A stretch of 64,000 nucleotides of DNA from Flavipsychrobacter sp. (GCA_021155965.1 JAJNBJ010000009.1:1-64000); one strand, 5' to 3'; counted from the first letter of the stretch, positions 50,257 through 61,339 are shown. Made by a program: numbers and translations. The notes: a model not told the origin generated them from the sequence alone.

Positions 50257-50317
50257 ATGTTACAATTTTTGAACTTGCGCGGAATGTATAACCGCTCGCA
50301 AATCAGATTAAAAAAAA

Positions 50318-50500
50318 TTATTTTACTTCTTCAACTTTCACCAGGTGGTGTACAGCTTTAACCATACCCAATATCTGGGGTGTAGCCTCAACCTCAACAG
50401 AAGCCAGCATTTTGCGCAGGCCTAACGCCTTCAACGTACGCTTTTGGCGCTCCATGCGGTCTATCCCGCTTTTTACCTGTGTTATTTTTATCTTAGACAT
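50318..50500 (-). CDS. rpmD: Ribosomal protein L30
   Basis: KITQVKSGIDRMERQKRTLKALGLRK. Confidence 0.96.
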   Translation of the reverse strand: MSKIKITQVKSGIDRMERQKRTLKALGLRKMLASVEVEATPQILGMVKAVHHLVKVEEVK

Positions 50501-50534
50501 ATAAATTCAATTCTAAAAAGTCAACATTTATTGC

Positions 50535-51053
50535 TTAGCCGTTAAATACTTTCTTAAGGCTGAGGTTGCGGTCTTTAGCAACTTTGATAGGCTCACGCAG
50601 TTGCGCAAGAGCAGAGAAAGTGGCTTTAACCACGTTGTGCGGGTTAGCAGAACCTAAAGACTTTGAAAGCACGTCAGTGATGCCTGCAGCTTCCAGTACA
50701 GCACGCATGCTGCCTCCTGCTATCACGCCGGTACCATGAGCTGCCGGCCTGATCATTACTTTTGCTGCACCTTCCTTAGCCAGTTGCTCGTGCGGGATAG
50801 TGCCACGCATTACCGGCACCCTGATCAGGTTTTTCTTAGCATCATCAATGCCTTTGGTTATTGCTTCCTGAACTTCCTTAGCTTTTCCGAGGCCATGACC
50901 TACTACGCCATTACCATTGCCTACTACTACAAGAGCAGAAAAACTAAATGCACGGCCACCCTTTGTTGTTTTCACAACGCGGTTGATAGCCACCACTTTT
51001 TCGTGAAGTTCGAGGTCTCCGCCTTTAACCCTGGTTAATTGTTGTTTCGCCAT
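50535..51053 (-). CDS. rpsE: Ribosomal protein S5
   Basis: [30 protein letters not shown]. Confidence 0.97.
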   Translation of the reverse strand: MAKQQLTRVKGGDLELHEKVVAINRVVKTTKGGRAFSFSALVVVGNGNGVVGHGLGKAKEVQEAITKGIDDAKKNLIRVPVMRGTIPHEQLAKEGAAKVMIRPAAHGTGVIAGGSMRAVLEAAGITDVLSKSLGSANPHNVVKATFSALAQLREPIKVAKDRNLSLKKVFNG

Positions 51054-51113
51054 TTTATTCTTTATTAACTGAAGCGATAGTGCTTATACCACCGCTATAC
51101 TTTATAATATTGT

Positions 51114-51473
51114 TTAGAGTTTCAGTCCACCTTCACGTGCCCCGTCTGCTACTGATTTTACACGACCATGGTACAGGTAACCGCCGCGGTCAAATACACA
51201 AGCTTCGATACCTAGCGCTTTTGCTTTTTGAGCAATAGCCTTACCTACACTTAAAGACTTGGCAACTTTATTACCACCTTGTGCAGCAATATCTTTCTCG
51301 CGTGAGCTGGCGGCGGCAAGCGTAACGCCGGTTTTATCGTCAATCAGTTGCACGTAGATATCTTTGTTGCTGCGGAATACAGAAAGCCTTGGCTTCTGGG
51401 CAGTACCCGATATCTTGGTGCGTATGCGCCAACGCAATTTCTGGCGGCGTAATACTTTTGGATCTTGTGACAT
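51114..51473 (-). CDS. rplR: Ribosomal protein L18
   Basis: [18 protein letters not shown]...[24 protein letters not shown]. Confidence 0.97.
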   Translation of the reverse strand: MSQDPKVLRRQKLRWRIRTKISGTAQKPRLSVFRSNKDIYVQLIDDKTGVTLAAASSREKDIAAQGGNKVAKSLSVGKAIAQKAKALGIEACVFDRGGYLYHGRVKSVADGAREGGLKL

Positions 51474-51536
51474 TTTATCTCAGTTTTACGGGCTCTTCTT
51501 TACGGAAGGCTACCGGAGTTTAATTTTTACTTTTTA

Positions 51537-52091
51537 TTACTTACCTGCTGCTTTACCTGCTTTACGGCGAACCACTTCATTAGAGTAGCGAACACCTTTA
51601 CCTTTGTAAGGCTCCGGTTTACGCAAGCTGCGCAACTTAGCTGCTACCTGGCCGAGTAATTGCTTATCAGTTGACTCAAGGATGATCCTTGGGTTCTGGC
51701 CTTTTTCAGCAATTGCAGTTCCTTTCACTTCTTTAGGCAATTCCAGGATGATATTGTGAGAGAAACCCAAGGCAAGGTCAATCAGTTGACCTTGTACTGT
51801 AGCACGATAACCCACACCTACCAGTTCCAATTCCCTTTTAAAACCATTCGTTACACCTTCCATCATATTAGCGATGAGCGCGCGATACAAACCATGCAGT
51901 GCACGATGGCGTATCTGGTCTGTTGGCCTTTCAATAAGAATTTGTTCGCCTTCTATTTTAATAGTGATATCACGGTCAATTGCTTGCCTTAATTCGCCCT
52001 TAGGGCCTTTCAGAATAAATTCGTTGGCTGGTGATACAGATGCTGTCACACCTTTTACTAACGATACCGGTTTTTTACCTATACGAGACAT
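51537..52091 (-). CDS. rplF: Ribosomal protein L6
   Basis: MSRIGKKPV...KGPKGELRQ...YKGKGVRYSNEVVRRKAGK. Confidence 0.97.
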   Translation of the reverse strand: MSRIGKKPVSLVKGVTASVSPANEFILKGPKGELRQAIDRDITIKIEGEQILIERPTDQIRHRALHGLYRALIANMMEGVTNGFKRELELVGVGYRATVQGQLIDLALGFSHNIILELPKEVKGTAIAEKGQNPRIILESTDKQLLGQVAAKLRSLRKPEPYKGKGVRYSNEVVRRKAGKAAGK

Positions 52092-52176
52092 AATTAATTT
52101 TCTTTTTTTACTTCAATTTTGGCTGTGTTCAGTTACCGTATAGAGAACTTAAATTATCAGCCAGTTATTTTTATGA

Positions 52177-52575
52177 TTACCAAATATTACACATTACTTC
52201 ACCACCTACATTCTGTGTGCGGGCTTCTTTATCGGTCATCACACCTTTAGAGGTTGAAACGATGGCGATACCAAGACCATTCTGCACACGGCGTATCTCA
52301 GCTGGCTTTGCATACTGGCGCAAACCCGGGCGGCTAACACGCTCCATAGACCGGATAGCAGGCTCTTTTGTTTGAGGATCGTATTTCAATGCTATCTTGA
52401 TCAATCCCTGCTTACTGTCATCTTCAAATTTGTACTTCAGGATATAACCTTTCTCATAGAGGATCTCGGTCATACGCTTCTTTACATTTGAAGCTGGTAT
52501 TTCTACAATACGGTGACGCGCCATTTGTGCGTTGCGGATTCGGGTAAGAAAGTCTGCTATTGGATCTGTTACCAT
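52177..52575 (-). CDS. rpsH: Ribosomal protein S8
   Basis: [14 protein letters not shown]...[20 protein letters not shown]. Confidence 0.97.
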   Translation of the reverse strand: MVTDPIADFLTRIRNAQMARHRIVEIPASNVKKRMTEILYEKGYILKYKFEDDSKQGLIKIALKYDPQTKEPAIRSMERVSRPGLRQYAKPAEIRRVQNGLGIAIVSTSKGVMTDKEARTQNVGGEVMCNIW

Positions 52576-52663
52576 TTTTTAAATTAAGTTTTGTAAATAA
52601 TTTTCGTTACGAGTATCAGGCACTCGCGCACCTGACTTTGAAACATCATTCCCTTTTCAAGGA

Positions 52664-52933
52664 TTACCAGCTAGCTTTACGAACACCTGGTATCTTGCCA
52701 TCAAGCGCCATATCGCGGAAAATGAGGCGGCATACACCGAAGTGGCGCAGATAACCCCTTGGACGGCCGGTGAGCTGGCAACGGTTCCTGAGACGCACTG
52801 CTGAAGAATTCTTCGGCAGTTTATCCAGACCTGCGTAATCTCCGGCTGCTTTCAGGGCTGCACGTTTTGCAGCGTAATGAGCTACCATTTGTTCGCGTTT
52901 GCGCTGGCGGGCTTTTACTGATTCTTTTGCCAT
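52664..52933 (-). CDS. rpsN: Ribosomal protein S14
   Basis: [30 protein letters not shown]. Confidence 0.97.
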   Translation of the reverse strand: MAKESVKARQRKREQMVAHYAAKRAALKAAGDYAGLDKLPKNSSAVRLRNRCQLTGRPRGYLRHFGVCRLIFRDMALDGKIPGVRKASW

Positions 52934-52967
52934 AGTTTGTTTTAAGTTCTTTATTTATCGAAAGCGC

Positions 52968-53546
52968 TTACTTTCCTGTTTTATCCATGTTTGTAAAAGG
53001 CATACCCATTTCTTTCAAAAGTTCGTATGCTTCTTCGTTTGTTTTTGCAGTGGTAACGAACGTAATGTCCATACCGCTGATACGGGCGATCTTATCGATG
53101 TTTATTTCAGGGTAGATGATCTGCTCTGTAATACCCATTGTATAGTTACCGCGGCCATCGAATGCCTTTTCGTTGATGCCCTTAAAGTCACGTACACGTG
53201 GCAGGGACACAGAAATAAAGCGGTCCATGAATTCGAACATGTTCACATTACGAAGGGTAACACGGCAGCCGATCGGCATATTCTTACGCAATTTGAAGTT
53301 GGAAATATCCTTTTTCGACATTGTTGGTATTGCCTTCTGGCCTGAGATCATAGTCATTTCAGCTACTGCCTCATCCACTACCTTCTTATCAGATGTAGCA
53401 CCTTTCACGCCCTGGTTCAAACATATCTTCACCAGGCGGGGGCACTGCATAATTGATTTATACCCGAATTTCTTCATCAGTGCGGGTACCACTTCATCCC
53501 TGTACTTTTTGTGTAACCTGGGTGTATATTTAATTGTCGTTGCCAT
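52968..53546 (-). CDS. rplE: Ribosomal protein L5
   Basis: [33 protein letters not shown]. Confidence 0.97.
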   Translation of the reverse strand: MATTIKYTPRLHKKYRDEVVPALMKKFGYKSIMQCPRLVKICLNQGVKGATSDKKVVDEAVAEMTMISGQKAIPTMSKKDISNFKLRKNMPIGCRVTLRNVNMFEFMDRFISVSLPRVRDFKGINEKAFDGRGNYTMGITEQIIYPEINIDKIARISGMDITFVTTAKTNEEAYELLKEMGMPFTNMDKTGK

Positions 53547-53884
53547 TATTTGATCGCCTCCCCTGATTTTTTAGAAATACGAGTAAAACCGCTGTCAGTG
53601 CGCTCACGTTTTACGCGCACACCTGCTTTGGACTTAGCATCCCACAGCAAAACATTCGAAATGCTGATCGGAGCTTCTTCCTTAACAATGCCGCCCTGCG
53701 GATTCTGGGCGTTTGGCTTCAGGTGCTTGGTAACAAGGTTCACACCTTCTACAAGCACGCGGCCTTCCGTCGGATTAACAGAAAGCACCTTACGTGGCTG
53801 GCTGCGGTCTTTATCATCACCGGCAATAACTACCACGTTGTCGCCTTTCCTGATATTGAATTTTGGTTTAAATCTCTTATTCAC
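53546..53884 (-). CDS. rplX: Ribosomal protein L24
   Basis: [16 protein letters not shown]...[20 protein letters not shown]. Confidence 0.96.
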   Translation of the reverse strand: MNKRFKPKFNIRKGDNVVVIAGDDKDRSQPRKVLSVNPTEGRVLVEGVNLVTKHLKPNAQNPQGGIVKEEAPISISNVLLWDAKSKAGVRVKRERTDSGFTRISKKSGEAIK

Positions 53885-53932
53885 TTTACTATGAATTTAG
53901 CGTTGTTTTTGCTGCTTTTTTCTAACGGGCTG

Positions 53933-53940
53933 CAAAGGTA
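53933..53940 (-). promoter_or_regulatory. Possible internal promoter -7 element between rplN and rplX
   Basis: Minus strand TACCTTTG (TAnnTTTG); no clear TTG at -33. Confidence 0.35.
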
Positions 53941-53948
53941 CAACAATT

Positions 53949-54317
53949 TTACAATACTTCTGGTGCCAGGGATGCAATTTTCATATATCCCTTATCACGT
54001 ATCTCGCGGGCAACCGGTCCGAAAACGCGGGTACCACGGGGCTCGTCAGATGCGTTCAACAGCACTACTGCGTTATCATCAAAACTAATATATGAGCCAT
54101 CCTTGCGGCGCAGCTTGTTCTTGGTCCTTACGATCACAGCTTTCGATACTGTACCTTTCTTCACACCGCCACCTGGCAATGCGTCTTTTACAGTAACTAC
54201 GATCTTATCGCCTATATGAGCGTAATCTTGACCAGAATTGCCCAACACACGTATGCATAGTACTTCTTTAGCCCCGCTGTTGTCGGCTACATTGAGCCGT
54301 GATTCTTGTTGTATCAT
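53949..54317 (-). CDS. rplN: Ribosomal protein L14
   Basis: [26 protein letters not shown]. Confidence 0.97.
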   Translation of the reverse strand: MIQQESRLNVADNSGAKEVLCIRVLGNSGQDYAHIGDKIVVTVKDALPGGGVKKGTVSKAVIVRTKNKLRRKDGSYISFDDNAVVLLNASDEPRGTRVFGPVAREIRDKGYMKIASLAPEVL

Positions 54318-54326
54318 TTTAAAAAA

Positions 54327-54587
54327 TTACTTAGCTTTTTCAATAATTTCTACCAGGCGCCAGCGTTTTGTTTTGCTCAGCGGGCGAGTTTCCATAATGC
54401 GAACCACATCGCCTATACCGGCAGTGTTTTGGTCATCATGTGCATGGAAGCTCGATGATTTTTTCAGAAACTTACCATAAATGGGGTGTTTCACTTTACG
54501 CTCAACAGTAACAGTGATGGTTTTAGTCATCTTGTTGCTGCTAACTACCCCTATACGGGTTTTCCTGCTTTTTCTTTCTATTGTCAT
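54327..54587 (-). CDS. rpsQ: Ribosomal protein S17
   Basis: [28 protein letters not shown]. Confidence 0.97.
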   Translation of the reverse strand: MTIERKSRKTRIGVVSSNKMTKTITVTVERKVKHPIYGKFLKKSSSFHAHDDQNTAGIGDVVRIMETRPLSKTKRWRLVEIIEKAK

Positions 54588-54602
54588 AATAGATATACTT
54601 TA

Positions 54603-54815
54603 TTAGAAACCTAATACTCTTTTGCGCTGCTCCGTCTTCAAACGCGCTATCTGGCGGCGTTGCGTCTTAATAGACAGCGGGTTTTCAATCGGATTTACTG
54701 CATGGCTGAACTTTGTCCTTTTCAGGAGCATCTGCTCGTCGCTGATCTTTTGGCTCAGCGCCTCATCGTTCAATGAACGATAATCTTCAACCTTTGCTTT
54801 CGTTTTCTTTGCCAT
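54603..54815 (-). CDS. rpmC: Ribosomal protein L29
   Basis: MAKKTKAKVEDYRSLNDEALSQ; internal ATG at 54815. Confidence 0.92.
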   Translation of the reverse strand: MAKKTKAKVEDYRSLNDEALSQKISDEQMLLKRTKFSHAVNPIENPLSIKTQRRQIARLKTEQRKRVLGF

Positions 54816-54877
54816 TGTATTTATTTTTATCAGCCTCCAGCAGCATAGCCACATTTAGCTTTTAACTTTTAACTTAA

Positions 54878-55300
54878 TTATTCGCCTGCATAATCGTGGC
54901 GAACAACAAACTTGGTTTTGATCGGCAGTTTCTGTGCTGCCAGTTCCAATGCTTCTTGTGCAGTTTTCTTCGGCACACCATCTACTTCAAACATCATAAG
55001 TCCTGGTTTCACCACAGCAGCCCAGAATTCCAGGTTACCTTTACCTTTACCCATACGCACTTCAGCAGGCTTGCGGGTGATTGGCTTGTCAGGGAATATG
55101 CGTATCCATACATTACCTTCACGTTTCATGTGACGGGTAAGTGCCTGGCGCGCAGCTTCTATCTGGCGGTTAGTGATCCACTTTGGCTCCAGGGCCTTCA
55201 GGCCAAATGAACCAAATGATACCATAGCACCACGTTGAGCATTACCCCTGATCCTGCCTTTATGCGCTTTACGATGTTTCGTTTTTTTCGGTTGTAACAT
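54878..55300 (-). CDS. rplP: Ribosomal protein L16
   Basis: [24 protein letters not shown]. Confidence 0.97.
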   Translation of the reverse strand: MLQPKKTKHRKAHKGRIRGNAQRGAMVSFGSFGLKALEPKWITNRQIEAARQALTRHMKREGNVWIRIFPDKPITRKPAEVRMGKGKGNLEFWAAVVKPGLMMFEVDGVPKKTAQEALELAAQKLPIKTKFVVRHDYAGE

Positions 55301-55337
55301 TGTTACAATTTTTTATATAAGTAGTCTAAAACAATTA

Positions 55338-56198
55338 TTATGCTTTGCGTGCACCGCCTGAACGGCCACCACCACGGCGATCACCGCCGCCACCACGTTC
55401 GTTACGGTCTCCGCGCTCACGACGGTCTCCGCCGCGATCACCACCACGCTCACGGCGATCTCCACGATCACCACCACGCTCACGGCCTTCACCACCTGCA
55501 AAACCACTGGCAGGCCTGTTACCACGACCATCAGAATTAGCAGAGAAGTTAGGGTTAAGCTCACGCTTGCCGAGTACTTCACCTTTACATATCCATACTT
55601 TCAATCCTATTTTACCATATACGGTCATTGCATATACCGATGCGTAATCGATATCCATACGGTAAGTATGCAGTGGCGTACGGCCTTGCTTGAATTCTTC
55701 TGTACGGGCTATTTCCGCACCATTCAAACGGCCACTTGCTTTTATCTTGATACCTTCTGCACCCATGCGCATTGCGGTAGAGATAGCCATCTTTACAGCA
55801 CGCTTGTAGCTAACGCGGCCTTCTATCTGGCGGGCAATGGTTTCACCAACTATCATTGCATCAAGCTCAGGGCGGCGGATCTCCATGATGTTGATCTGCA
55901 CATCTTCCTTCTTGGTAAGCTTCTTCAGCTCTTCCTTGATACGGTCAACCTCGGTACCGCCTTTACCTATGATGATACCAGGTTTTGAGGTGTGGATAGT
56001 AACGATCAGTTTACCCAGCGTGCGCTCGATAACGATGCGGGAAATACCGCCCTTGCTGATACGCGCGTTGAGGTAGTTGCGGATCTTGTGGTCTTCCACC
56101 AGTTTCTGGCCGAAGTCCTTTTTCTCGCCATACCACATTGAGTCCCATCCGCGGATGATGCCCAACCTGTTACCTATAGGATTACATTTTTGACCCAT
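55338..56198 (-). CDS. rpsC: Ribosomal protein S3 with Arg/Gly-rich C-terminal tail
   Basis: [23 protein letters not shown] core; tail [44 protein letters not shown]. Confidence 0.97.
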   Translation of the reverse strand: MGQKCNPIGNRLGIIRGWDSMWYGEKKDFGQKLVEDHKIRNYLNARISKGGISRIVIERTLGKLIVTIHTSKPGIIIGKGGTEVDRIKEELKKLTKKEDVQINIMEIRRPELDAMIVGETIARQIEGRVSYKRAVKMAISTAMRMGAEGIKIKASGRLNGAEIARTEEFKQGRTPLHTYRMDIDYASVYAMTVYGKIGLKVWICKGEVLGKRELNPNFSANSDGRGNRPASGFAGGEGRERGGDRGDRRERGGDRGGDRRERGDRNERGGGGDRRGGGRSGGARKA

Positions 56199-56209
56199 TA
56201 CTTTTTATA

Positions 56210-56599
56210 TTAAGCTTGAATGTTTTGTGTTTCTGAATTAGTATTTGCTGCTACTGCGTTACGGCTATCAACTATAATGGTGATGTGGTTGCTGCGCTTG
56301 CGTACACGGTATGCACGGCCTTGCGGAGCCGGGCGCATGCGCTTCAGTACGCGGCCACCATCAACAAAAATGGTTTTCACATACAGGTTAGCTTCAGCCA
56401 CATCTGTACCTTCATTTTTCACTCTCCAGTTAGCAACGGCGCTCAGTAACAGCTTCTCCATCGGAACTGAAGGATCCTTTGTGCTGAACTTTAACGTGTT
56501 CAGGGCTTTTTCAACTTCCACACCACGGATCAGATCCGCCAGCAGGCGCATCTTGCGGGGAGAGGTCGGATAATTTCTTAAACGTGCAACAGCTTCCAT
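56210..56599 (-). CDS. rplV: Ribosomal protein L22
   Basis: [15 protein letters not shown]...[19 protein letters not shown]. Confidence 0.97.
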   Translation of the reverse strand: MEAVARLRNYPTSPRKMRLLADLIRGVEVEKALNTLKFSTKDPSVPMEKLLLSAVANWRVKNEGTDVAEANLYVKTIFVDGGRVLKRMRPAPQGRAYRVRKRSNHITIIVDSRNAVAANTNSETQNIQA

Positions 56600-56666
56600 T
56601 TTTCTATTTTTTTAACCGGTTCAGCACCGATCTTTTACTTTTTTCTTTTTACTTTTTCTTTAAGCA

Positions 56667-56942
56667 TTATGCTTCTTTCTTCGTACCGCTATGGCCTTTG
56701 AAGTTGCGGGTAGGTGAAAACTCACCTAGTTTATGGCCCACCATATACTCGGTAACATATACCGGTATGAACTTATTGCCATTGTGTACTGCAAATGTTT
56801 GGCCTACAAAGTCCGGTGTAATAGTGCTGCGGCGGCTCCAGGTTTTAATAACACCCTTCTTTGCCTTGCCTTCTGCTATTGCCGAAACCTTTTTGTCGAG
56901 GTTTGCATCTACGTAAGGTCCTTTTCTTATTGAACGAGCCAT
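56667..56942 (-). CDS. rpsS: Ribosomal protein S19
   Basis: [15 protein letters not shown]...[20 protein letters not shown]. Confidence 0.97.
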   Translation of the reverse strand: MARSIRKGPYVDANLDKKVSAIAEGKAKKGVIKTWSRRSTITPDFVGQTFAVHNGNKFIPVYVTEYMVGHKLGEFSPTRNFKGHSGTKKEA

Positions 56943-57000
56943 TTTTGTTAGCTATTTATTATTGTTTACTTTCTACTTTATACTGTTAAATTGCTACTGC

Positions 57001-57849
57001 TTATTTATACTTTGATGACAGCTTCTTGCCGTTCTTACGCTGAATGATCAGCTTGTTAGATGACTTAGAAGTGCTGCGTGTTGATTCACCCTTAGCGTAT
57101 TTACCACTGCGGCTACGTGGGTGCCCACCTGATGAACGGCCTTCACCACCACCCATAGGGTGATCTACAGGGTTCATCGCAACACCACGGTTACGTGGAC
57201 GGATACCTTTCCAACGGTTGCGGCCTGCTTTACCCATCGACTGGAGTGCATGGTCGCTGTTTGAAACGATACCTACAGTTGCCATACAGGTGCTCAGTAC
57301 TTTACGAAGCTCACCGCTTGGCATTTTCAGTACGCAATATTTTTCTTCTTTCGCATTCAGTTGCGCGTAAGTACCTGCAGAACGTGCAAGCGCACCACCT
57401 TTGCCTGGCTGCAACTCAATGTTATGAACTACAGTACCAAGCGGCATGTTCTTCAGTAACAATGCATTACCTACTTCAGGAGCCACCTCTGGTCCGCTAA
57501 CGATAGTTGCGCCAACTTCCAGCCCTTGAGGAGCAATGATGTAACGCTTTTCGCCATCAGTATAGCTAAGCAGTGCGATAAATGCAGTACGGTTCGGATC
57601 ATATTCGATAGACTTCACCGTTGCTTTAATGTCATTCTTATTACGCTTGAAGTCAACGATACGGTACTTGGTTTTGTTACCACCGCCCATGTAGCGCATT
57701 GCACGACGGCCTTGTACGTTACGGCCACCAGTGCTCTTCTGAGCTTCGAGCAGGCTTTTCTCAGGCACATTGGTTGTTACCTCTGCGTAAGCATTTCCTA
57801 TTCTCCAGCGTGTTCCGGCTGTTACCGGTTTATATTTACGTAATGCCAT
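57001..57849 (-). CDS. rplB: Ribosomal protein L2
   Basis: [16 protein letters not shown]...[22 protein letters not shown]. Confidence 0.97.
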   Translation of the reverse strand: MALRKYKPVTAGTRWRIGNAYAEVTTNVPEKSLLEAQKSTGGRNVQGRRAMRYMGGGNKTKYRIVDFKRNKNDIKATVKSIEYDPNRTAFIALLSYTDGEKRYIIAPQGLEVGATIVSGPEVAPEVGNALLLKNMPLGTVVHNIELQPGKGGALARSAGTYAQLNAKEEKYCVLKMPSGELRKVLSTCMATVGIVSNSDHALQSMGKAGRNRWKGIRPRNRGVAMNPVDHPMGGGEGRSSGGHPRSRSGKYAKGESTRSTSKSSNKLIIQRKNGKKLSSKYK

Positions 57850-57918
57850 TTTATTTTTGATTTGCGATTTGTGATTATGGTCTCACAAACCCTTTAACCT
57901 TTTTAACTTTTTAACCAA

Positions 57919-58212
57919 TTAAGCAAACAAGTCGATCGAATCACCTTCAGCCAGGGTTATTACTGCTTTCTTGTACGAAGGCTTGCGGCCTGAAAGCAAA
58001 CCTGCTTTTGTGTAACGCGTTTTGTTTTTTGCAGGCACAACAACCGTATTCACATCAGCTACTTTTACTCCGTAAAACTCTTCCACAGCTTTTTTGATCT
58101 CCAGCTTATTGGCATGTTTTCCCACAACAAATGTGTAGCGGCCACTGCGCTCCATCTGGAGGTTTACCTTTTCGGTGATCACCGGCCTTACTAACACTTC
58201 TGAATGTTTCAT
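57919..58212 (-). CDS. rplW: Ribosomal protein L23
   Basis: VLVRPVITEKVNLQME...ANKLEIKKAVEEFYGVKV. Confidence 0.97.
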   Translation of the reverse strand: MKHSEVLVRPVITEKVNLQMERSGRYTFVVGKHANKLEIKKAVEEFYGVKVADVNTVVVPAKNKTRYTKAGLLSGRKPSYKKAVITLAEGDSIDLFA

Positions 58213-58254
58213 TGTCTAAGTTTTTTTACTTTTTACTTTTACTTTTTTACTTTC

Positions 58255-58893
58255 TTAAGCAGCTACTTCTTCCGGCAATTCGTTGAACAGCTTCGCTGCA
58301 CTTTCTGTGAATATTACCACATCAGTATGTGTGAGGTCGTAAGTATTCATATCTGCCAGTACCACAGTTTTGTTATTGGTAAGGTTACGGCCGCTCAGGT
58401 ATACATTGGTGTCATACTCAGGAACAACAACCATTGTTTTCCTGTTATCACCGCGAAGTGCGTCCAGAATGCCTGTGAAGTCCTTTGTTTTTGGCGCGCT
58501 CATAGACAGGTCTTCTACGATCACTATCTTGTTCTCACGGGCCTTATATACCAGCGCAGATATCTTTGCCAGGTCTTTCACCTTACGGTTCAACTTAAAG
58601 TTATAACCATGTGGTTCAGGGCCATTTACCGTACCGCCACCCTTATATAACGGGTTACGGATGTTACCTTTACGAGAGCCACCGGTACCTTTCTGCTTGT
58701 GCAGCTTCTTAGAAGATCCCTTAACTTCTGCGCGGGTCTTTGTTTTGTGCGTACCCTGGCGCTGAGCGGCAAGGTATTGTTTTACCGCGAGGTAAATACA
58801 ATGATCGTTTGGCTCAACATTAAAAATATCGTCCGGCAGTTCTATCGAACGGCCTGTCTTCGCACCTTTAGTATTTAAAACGTCAACTTGCAT
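58255..58893 (-). CDS. rplD: Ribosomal protein L4
   Basis: KTKTRAEVKGSSKKLHKQKGTGGSRKGNIRNPLYKGGG. Confidence 0.97.
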   Translation of the reverse strand: MQVDVLNTKGAKTGRSIELPDDIFNVEPNDHCIYLAVKQYLAAQRQGTHKTKTRAEVKGSSKKLHKQKGTGGSRKGNIRNPLYKGGGTVNGPEPHGYNFKLNRKVKDLAKISALVYKARENKIVIVEDLSMSAPKTKDFTGILDALRGDNRKTMVVVPEYDTNVYLSGRNLTNNKTVVLADMNTYDLTHTDVVIFTESAAKLFNELPEEVAA

Positions 58894-58900
58894 GACTAAA

Positions 58901-59518
58901 TTAATTCTGAATTAAAACAATAGAACCATTATGACCCGGAACAGAACCGCTGATTAATATATAGTTCGTATCAGGGAAAACCTTTACTACGCGCAATGCT
59001 TTGATCTTAACACGATCAGCGCCCATACGGCCTGCCATGCGCATACCTTTGAATACACGGCTTGGGTAAGATGAACCACCTACCGAACCTGGTGCGCGCT
59101 GACGGTCGTGCTGGCCGTGGGTTGCTTCACCCACACCACTAAAACCATGGCGACGAACAACACCCTGGAAACCTTTACCTTTAGTAGTGCCAATAACACT
59201 TACCTTTTCACCCTCGGTAAATATTTCACAGGTGATGCTTTCACCTACATTCTTATCAATAGAGCAATTGCGGATTTCTTTTACAACACTTTTGGGGGTA
59301 GTGCTTGCTTTAGCGAAGTGATTGATGAGCGCCTGGGGAGTGTTTTTCTCCTTTGCGTCGCCAAAAGCTATCTGCAGAGAATTATAACCGTCGGTATCCA
59401 CGGTTTTCTTTTGAGTAACCACACATGGTCCAGCTTCGATGATGGTACAAGCTGTCTGCTTGCCATTCGGTTCGAAAATGCTGGTCATACCGATTTTTTT
59501 ACCAATAATACCTTTCAT
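58901..59518 (-). CDS. rplC: Ribosomal protein L3
   Basis: MKGIIGKKIGMTSIF...GKGFQGVVRRHGFSG. Confidence 0.97.
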   Translation of the reverse strand: MKGIIGKKIGMTSIFEPNGKQTACTIIEAGPCVVTQKKTVDTDGYNSLQIAFGDAKEKNTPQALINHFAKASTTPKSVVKEIRNCSIDKNVGESITCEIFTEGEKVSVIGTTKGKGFQGVVRRHGFSGVGEATHGQHDRQRAPGSVGGSSYPSRVFKGMRMAGRMGADRVKIKALRVVKVFPDTNYILISGSVPGHNGSIVLIQN

Positions 59519-59598
59519 TATCATTATATTTGAGCTAAGCGCCCGGCCAGGTCTTGTGTGGGACGGGATTAGCTGTTTTTCAATTTTATTAAAGAACT

Positions 59599-59660
59599 AT
59601 CAAGCTTTTATTTCTACTTCAACACCACTTGGCAGATCAAGTTTCGAAAGAGCCTACTGT
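59599..59660 (-). pseudogene. Degenerate duplicate of the rpsJ 3' end
   Basis: Minus strand encodes [17 protein letters not shown] again, 72 bp from the intact copy; 35-bp identical core 59604-59638 vs 59676-59710. Confidence 0.85.
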
Positions 59661-59671
59661 TCGGATTTAGA

Positions 59672-59977
59672 TCATGCTTTTATTTCTACTTCAACACCAC
59701 TTGGCAGATCGAGCTTTGAAAGCGCGTCAACTGTACGTGAAGAAGACGTGTATATATCCAGTAAGCGTTTGTGGGTGCAAAGCTGGAATTGCTCACGCGA
59801 TTTCTTATTAACGTGCGGTGAGCGCAATACCGTAAAGATCTTCTTCTCTGTAGGCAACGGAATAGGGCCTGTAACCACTGCTCCCGTATTACGCACAGTC
59901 TTAACGATTTTATCTGCTGATTTATCCACCAGGTTATGGTCGTAAGATTTAAGCTTTATTCTGATACGCTGCGACAT
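59672..59977 (-). CDS. rpsJ: Ribosomal protein S10
   Basis: [43 protein letters not shown]. Confidence 0.97.
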   Translation of the reverse strand: MSQRIRIKLKSYDHNLVDKSADKIVKTVRNTGAVVTGPIPLPTEKKIFTVLRSPHVNKKSREQFQLCTHKRLLDIYTSSSRTVDALSKLDLPSGVEVEIKA

Positions 59978-60017
59978 ACTTATAATGAACTTTATCCCCT
60001 CAAAAATTTTGGGACTG

Positions 60018-60025
60018 CAAAGGTA
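60018..60025 (-). promoter_or_regulatory. -7 element upstream of rpsJ
   Basis: Minus strand TACCTTTG; no TTG at the expected -33 position. Confidence 0.45.
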
Positions 60026-60231
60026 ATGAGTTGTTTTGGAATAGAAAAATTATTTCAAAATATTTTTTTGAACGCCAATTTGTGCGCCCAAAGCAGCATT
60101 CAGCCTTATTTACTGGGCCTGTGGGAATGGCAAAAATACCCCAAAATATCGTCAATAAACCCCAAAATTATCCTTTTAGGCATTTCTAACCATTAATTTC
60201 ACTTTATACCATTAAAGCAGTATATATATAT

Positions 60232-60874
60232 ATGAAAATATTTTTCAATTCGATACTATTGTTTGCTATACAATACAGTTCTGCATGCGTAGCACAAAAA
60301 GAACAATACATAGTTACAGGGGGGGCACAGGATAAAATTCAAAGGCAATGAATTTACCTACGAAATGAAAGGCAGGAAAGACACTGTGTATTTAATAGAC
60401 CCTGTTACCGGGCAGGCGATCTCAAAAATAATAGACGTAGAACAGGCGACTCTCATGAATGGAAAAAAGATATATGAGATCGCAGAGTTGATTGCCCCAC
60501 CCCTTTCCGATAACGTGTCCGGGCCATTTGAGGAGTATTTACTGAAGAACCTGGTTAACGATCCATTGTTGCTGAGAAATGACGACGGGATTATTCGCGT
60601 AGAACTGTATGATTTTGTAGTTGACGAGCAAGGTAAAGTAGTTTATTGGAGTGACGATGGAATGAAATACCTGGCAAAGGACAAAACAACCCGCCACCTG
60701 GCAGGTGGACTGGTGGAAAAGTACATTGTTAACTACCCTGCTTTTAAACCATTTGAGCTGAATGGAGTAAAGGTGCCGGTGCGCCTGAATGTATTATTAC
60801 TGCGGTATTCTATTGTGCTTAAAGACCATAAAGCCAGCTACACACGCGGCAATCTTTTTAGCGGCAGACGGTAG
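60232..60874 (+). pseudogene. Secreted protein gene of unknown function, split by a frameshift at a G7 tract
   Basis: Signal peptide MKIFFNSILLFAIQYSSACVAQ in frame 1; after GGGGGGG (60319-60325) the body continues in frame 2 (KFKGNEFTYEMKGRKDTVYLID...). Confidence 0.75.
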
Positions 60875-60946
60875 CAGCGAGCGGTCTTGGCATAAATTTT
60901 ACACATTGTATTTTCCTTCGTTTATCTAAACCAACAACATTATTTT

Positions 60947-61339
60947 ATGGCAAACAGGGTAATACACTTTGAGATACAGGCTGATGACATTGAGCGTGCA
61001 AAGGCCTTTTATGAAAAATGCTTCAATTGGGAGGTACACCGGATGATGACAAAAGAACAGGGAGGTATGGATTACTGGGGACTCAGCACCGGCCCTGATG
61101 GTACGCCCGGCATAAACGGAGGCCTCTACCAGCGCCCGGCTGATAACAAAATAACCACTTACGACTGCACCCTGCAGGTTGATGACCTTGACAAATCAAT
61201 GGCTGATGTAAAGGCCAACGGCGGCACCATACAGGACGACAAAATGGAAATACCGGGCGTTGGCTGGTTTGCAACCGCATTCGATACCGAAGGCAACAAA
61301 TTCGGGATGATGCAGCCTACAGGATGGCAGGCTAAGTAA
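60947..61339 (+). CDS. VOC family (glyoxalase-like) protein
   Basis: 130 aa; VIHFEIQADDIERAKAFYEKCFNWEVHR...FDTEGNKFGMMQ. Confidence 0.88.
   Translation: MANRVIHFEIQADDIERAKAFYEKCFNWEVHRMMTKEQGGMDYWGLSTGPDGTPGINGGLYQRPADNKITTYDCTLQVDDLDKSMADVKANGGTIQDDKMEIPGVGWFATAFDTEGNKFGMMQPTGWQAK

Noticed and set aside
55340-55647. Arg/Pro- and His-rich plus-strand ORFs ([15 protein letters not shown]..., [14 protein letters not shown]...)
   Set aside because: Antisense reading of the repetitive RGG tail of rpsC.
59439-59945. 168-aa plus-strand ORF with internal repeated [15 protein letters not shown]
   Set aside because: The repeat is the antisense of the duplicated rpsJ 3' end, not a real repeat protein.
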